Source: Thozetella sp. PMI_491
Taxonomy: Eukaryota; Ascomycota; Sordariomycetes; Chaetosphaeriales; Chaetosphaeriaceae
Direction of reading: 5' to 3'
Length of the DNA stretch: 64,000 nt
Assembly: GCA_021432635.1 (NCBI GenBank)
Contig: MU270031.1
Span: 2,118 to 66,117 of the forward strand
The notes under the pieces are model-generated. The model searched no databases, had not been told where the DNA came from, and was given only the letters and a program-made list of their open reading frames with translations. Shown one piece after another: positions 60,578-64,000 of the stretch. Positions within the stretch are counted from its first letter, which is position 1. Each line of letters begins with the position of its first letter. The position numbers and the translations under genes are program-made.

Positions 60578-62242
60578 ATGGCGACCCTATCCGTAGCGGA
60601 GAAGCTTGCCATCATCAAGGAGAACTTGGATGAGGTTCTTAACGAGGAAATAATTGAGCAGGTGCTCGCCGAGCGCGAACTGAAGATTTACTGGGGTGAG
60701 TCACAATAGCCTCTCTCTTGCTTCCTAGCCACCTCTAACCACACTTTCCACTCCGCTAGGTACGGCTACGACCGGGCGGCCACACACTGGGTATGTTTAT
60801 ACCAACGATATTCCGGCCACGAGAGCGTACATTGACGCCCAATGGCAGCTACCTTACTCCCGCGCTCAAAATCGCCCAATTCCTCAAGGCCGGCTGCCAT
60901 GTTACCATTTTGCTCGCCGACATTCACGGGTTCCTCGACAACCTCAAAGCGCCGATCGAGCTCGTTGAACAGCGGGCGAAGTTCTACGAACATGTTATCA
61001 AAGCCCTCCTCGAGGCGGTTGGCGTCCCGACGGAGCAGCTCAAGTTTGTGTTGGGCAGCAGCTACCAGAAGTCACCTGAGTGTGGGTATCTCGTTGAGTT
61101 GCGTTGGTTTCGGGATAAATCATAACTGATCTGTGGCTTTCAGATTGCATGGACCTCTACAAGCTCGCGTAGGCCTTACCTCCCGACACAACCCGAACTC
61201 GCTGCTTGGCTATGCTGGTCCGCCAGGACTAATACGTGATGTGATCTCTTATAGGGCGCTAGTATCGGAACATGATGCAAAGAAGGCCGGTGCCGAGGTC
61301 GTTAAGCAGACCAACAATGCGCCATTGAGGTAGGATTTCATACCATATACCGCAATGCTGGGGATTGGATGTACATTGACACAGGCAGCTCGCTCCTGTA
61401 CCCTCTGCTTCAAGTTCTGGACGAGCAGTACCTCGATGTTGATGTGCAGTTCGGTGGTGTCGATCAGAGGAAACTTTTCACAGCGGCAAAGGGTAGGTTA
61501 GAGCATGCCTAGAGGCTAGAGGACTGGGGCTGACTCGAACCATCAAGACTGGCTTCCCAAGCTTGGGTACAAGCAGCGTGCTCACCTGATGAACCCGATG
61601 GTACCGGGCTTGCAAGGCGGCAAGATGAGCTCCAGTGACCCGGGTAAGGCCGAATCCACCCCGGGTATGGGATACAGAATGCTAATGCCCGCCCAGATAG
61701 CAAGATTGACCTGCTCGACTCCGAGGATGCCGTCAGGAAGAAGATCAAGAAAGCCGAAGCCGCCCCCAAGATTGTCGAGGGCAACGGCGTGCTGGGATTC
61801 CTCGAGTACGTCTTGCTACCGGCATCGGAGCTCAAGAAGGGCAAGAAGGAATTCGTCGTCAAGCGCGAGCGAGATGGGCTGGAGCCTCTTGTCTACACAA
61901 GCATTGAGCAGATCCAAGATGACTACAAGAACGATGTGGCAAGTCAATCCCGCAGGCATCTATACTTCGACATACTAACCTATCTCTTAGCTTACCCCTC
62001 AGTTGATCAAGCCCGCTGTGGCCGACGGGCTTGTGGAGCTCTTGGCTCCTATTCAGGAGAAGTACCAAGCATCGCCCGAGTGGCAGGAGATTACCCTCAA
62101 GGCCTACCCACCACCCGCGAAGAAGGCAAAGAAAGAGAAGAAGATTGGCACACACTATCCTAACCGGCCCAAGGAGGCCCAAGAGCCGGCTGCGGCCGAG
62201 GGTGCTGCGGGCGGCGCGGCACAGGCCGCCCCGAGCGCCTAA
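60578..62242 (+). CDS. cytosolic tyrosyl-tRNA synthetase, 9 exons
   Basis: Class I aminoacyl-tRNA synthetase charging tRNA-Tyr in the cytosol. Exons: 60578-60695, 60760-60790 (31 nt), 60849-61081, 61144-61168 (25 nt), 61255-61329, 61389-61492, 61548-61643, 61697-61938, 61991-62242; the frame is kept throughout, giving 391 aa as in other fungal cytosolic enzymes. The HIGH-type motif is PHTGY (residues 47-51) in [14 protein letters not shown]; then [49 protein letters not shown] and [10 protein letters not shown]. The KMSKS-type motif is KMSSS (221-225). The last intron has a GC donor (GTG|GCAAGT), with the exons on both sides matching the family. The C-terminus is Lys/Ala/Pro-rich (AKKAKKEKK...). 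No mitochondrial presequence, so cytosolic. Confidence 0.94.
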
Positions 62243-63642
62243 GTACTCTTTTAGTGGTGTACTCCCTTGCCTCGTTTATCATTGCCGCCACCGGTGGCAG
62301 CTGGAGTATCGATAGAGAGCGATTGGGTAGAATGGCAAAAAAAGAAAAAGAAAAGAAAGGGCCATTGTCTACTCTTTGTTTGGGGTAGCGAGGCCGGACT
62401 TTTACGATACCAAAATCACGAAACAAAGATGCATGGGAAGAGTCTCGGTGAGATAATACGAGAGTGTCCCGATGGAGGCCTTGAAGCCACGTGCGATCTG
62501 ATGTCATCGGCAATAGAACGGCCCGGTTCTGGCGTACTGGGGTAAGTCAGCATGCCAGCGGGAAACAACGAACAACAAGAGGGCCACAACAAATGGTATC
62601 GCTCCCGATTGAGCGTCAAAAATAATACATGGAGAGCACTTGAAGACATGTAGTAGTCGCGTGCCGTAGCCGAGCGCGTGGCGCTCTTTTTTTGGGATGG
62701 GATGAAGCACGGGCGACAGGGCCAAAAGAGGTGTTAGTGTTTTCTTGGCTGCCGCGATTAATCCAGTCTAGAACCACGAGGCGCCCGGGGTGGTGTTCAA
62801 TAGCTGGAGCAAGTGGGTAGGGGGGAAGCCAGGCTCGAGAGACCAACTAATATCGCTGACCGACGGAGCCTGTCAAGCCTTGTATGCCCTGGAGGGCACA
62901 AGATCTGTCATACTGCGGGCTATATGCAGTCAACAAGAGTTGTGGTGCACAGCATGCTGTCGCATGCCCGGTTGCAAACTAAAATGTGAGACGTCGATTC
63001 ATGAGCGAGTGGACTCTCCTCGTGAGCTCGACTCGACAACTCCGCATTTTGCGATTGTGGCATGGTAGGGAAACCCCTCTTGGAGCAGGCGGCGTCCTCC
63101 CCCCTTAAACGCCATTGACTAGCGCCTCCCAGCTTCCTCCTTCGTCTTGTCCGATCTTTACATACAACCTTTTTTTTTCTTCCCCTCTCCTTCTTTTCTT
63201 ACCCCATACATCCCAGGGACAGGCGCCACTCAGACGACGAAAACTAACCCCCCCCCCCAATATCCAGCGGCGTGGCGCTCATTACCCGGAAATCCTGGAG
63301 AGGGCGTCCTGCTTCTCCCTGGCCCTGGGCCTTAGCCGACCCTGTTAACCCACGCTCTGCTGGGTTACGCACTGTATTTTGATTGGTTCCCCCCCTGTCC
63401 ATCGCCCGTTTGGATCAGCGTTCCATCCATTCCCACCACCCCCCCCGTCGTCCGGCGGCCACCACCCGTACCAACAACCCGGCCCCCCAGCCAGAAAACC
63501 GCACCCTGTACGTGCCCGGCTTCTCGCAACCGTGGGACCAACACCTGCTTCCAGGCCGTTTCTTCGACAGGAGAGGGAAAAACACGATTACACCCATCTA
63601 CAAACCTTCCCCTCTGCCTGACGAGGAGGCGAGCCCGTGGTC
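62243..63642. other. intergenic
   Basis: 3' flank of the synthetase gene and promoter of the ArfGAP gene. A pyrimidine-rich run (about 63168-63200) and a C run (63250-63259) lie upstream of the ArfGAP start. No gene recognised. Confidence 0.5.
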
Positions 63643-64000
63643 ATGTCGGGTGCTCTGAGCAAGCGCCAGCAGGCGCGCAACGAGAAGATCCTCCACGAGC
63701 TCGTCCTGAGCGTGCCCGGCAACAACTTTTGTGCCGATTGCAACGCGAGGAATCCTGGTGAGTTGAACGTCCTGGCGATCCTCGGGGCCAAAGTTCTGGC
63801 GGCTAACGCGTCCTTATTCCAGCTTGGGCGTCATGGAGTGTATGTCAACATCGTCTTTCCCCACCCGTCCGATCGGCTCCCTCCCACGATCCAATGGAGC
63901 AATTCGAGCCTTGGACGAGCTAGTGGTCACGATTCTAACACGACAGCAGTTGGGCATCTTCCTGTGCATGCGATGCGCTGCCATCCACCGCAAATTGGGC
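63643..64000 (+). CDS. ArfGAP domain protein, 5' part (continues past the window)
   Basis: N-terminal end of an Arf GTPase-activating protein of the Age2/Gts1/SMAP-like kind, acting in vesicle traffic. Exons so far: 63643-63757, 63823-63839 (17 nt), 63950 onward; 61 residues are present. The start MSGALSKRQQARNEKILHEL precedes the zinc finger: C-x2-C in NNFCADCNARNP, then WASWS from the 17-nt exon, then LGIFLCMRCAAIHRKLG with the second C-x2-C and the H-R (arginine finger) motif. Splicing exactly reconstructs the family pattern C-x2-C-x16-C-x2-C. The third exon has a tandem acceptor (CAGCAG); the downstream AG gives the standard sequence. The rest of the protein, including any UBA or clathrin-box region, lies outside. 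Confidence 0.93.
   Translation, partial: MSGALSKRQQARNEKILHELVLSVPGNNFCADCNARNPGELNVLAILGAKVLAANASLFQLGRHGVYVNIVFPHPSDRLPPTIQWSNSSLGRASGHDSNTTAVGHLPVHAMRCHPPQIG

Overview
The window reads as nuclear DNA of a filamentous ascomycete, most likely a Sordariomycete. Genes are split by short introns (about 55-130 bases) with GT-AG ends and CTAAC/CTGAC-type branch sites. The gene set includes Atg7, the complex I 24 kDa subunit, a LaeA-like methyltransferase, an AA9 lytic polysaccharide monooxygenase and an ArfGAP. Base composition is GC-rich, with many C and G homopolymer runs between genes. I cannot name the genus from the sequence alone. There are no operons. All exon maps below were assembled by hand from reading frame, splice-site consensus and family resemblance.

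Layout. 1-4286: no gene. 4287-7186 (-): five-exon C2H2 zinc-finger protein. 7187-11678: intergenic, with one small Cys-rich ORF at 10394. 11679-12483 (-): four-exon Dap1/MAPR heme protein. 12977-14733 (+): mitochondrial TPR protein resembling Mgr3. 14734-24743: 10 kb gene-poor stretch with coding-like fragments near its left end and an uninterrupted run of 68 C. 24744-25629 (+): AP-1-type bZIP factor. 25630-33699: gene-poor, containing a frameshifted remnant of a GT90 (CAP10-like) glycosyltransferase near 30.4-31.5 kb. 33700-34560 (+): type I membrane protein. 35947-36585 (+) and 36751-38271 (-): convergent DUF985 cupin and LaeA-like methyltransferase. 38272-42286: gene-poor. 42287-44050 (+): PLP-dependent decarboxylase. 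44647-44925 (-): DUF2462 basic protein.

The right third is housekeeping-dense. 46085-48351 (-) Atg7 and 49586-50783 (+) dCMP deaminase are divergent. 51895-52083 (-) is a 62-residue membrane protein. 53909-54928 (-) is the AA9 enzyme. 56965-58007 (+) complex I 24 kDa subunit is convergent with 58302-59930 (-) kelch protein, which shares a 647-bp divergent promoter with 60578-62242 (+) cytosolic tyrosyl-tRNA synthetase. 63643-64000 (+) is the start of an ArfGAP that runs off the window.

The genes do not form one pathway. No clear secondary-metabolite cluster, transposon, CRISPR array or rRNA/tRNA gene was found. The most unusual items are the decayed GT90 gene, the 68-C tract, the C-terminal Cys-rich module of the zinc-finger protein, a GC-AG intron, a tandem splice acceptor and exons of 17, 23, 25 and 31 nt. 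I did not find a convincing wholly new system.
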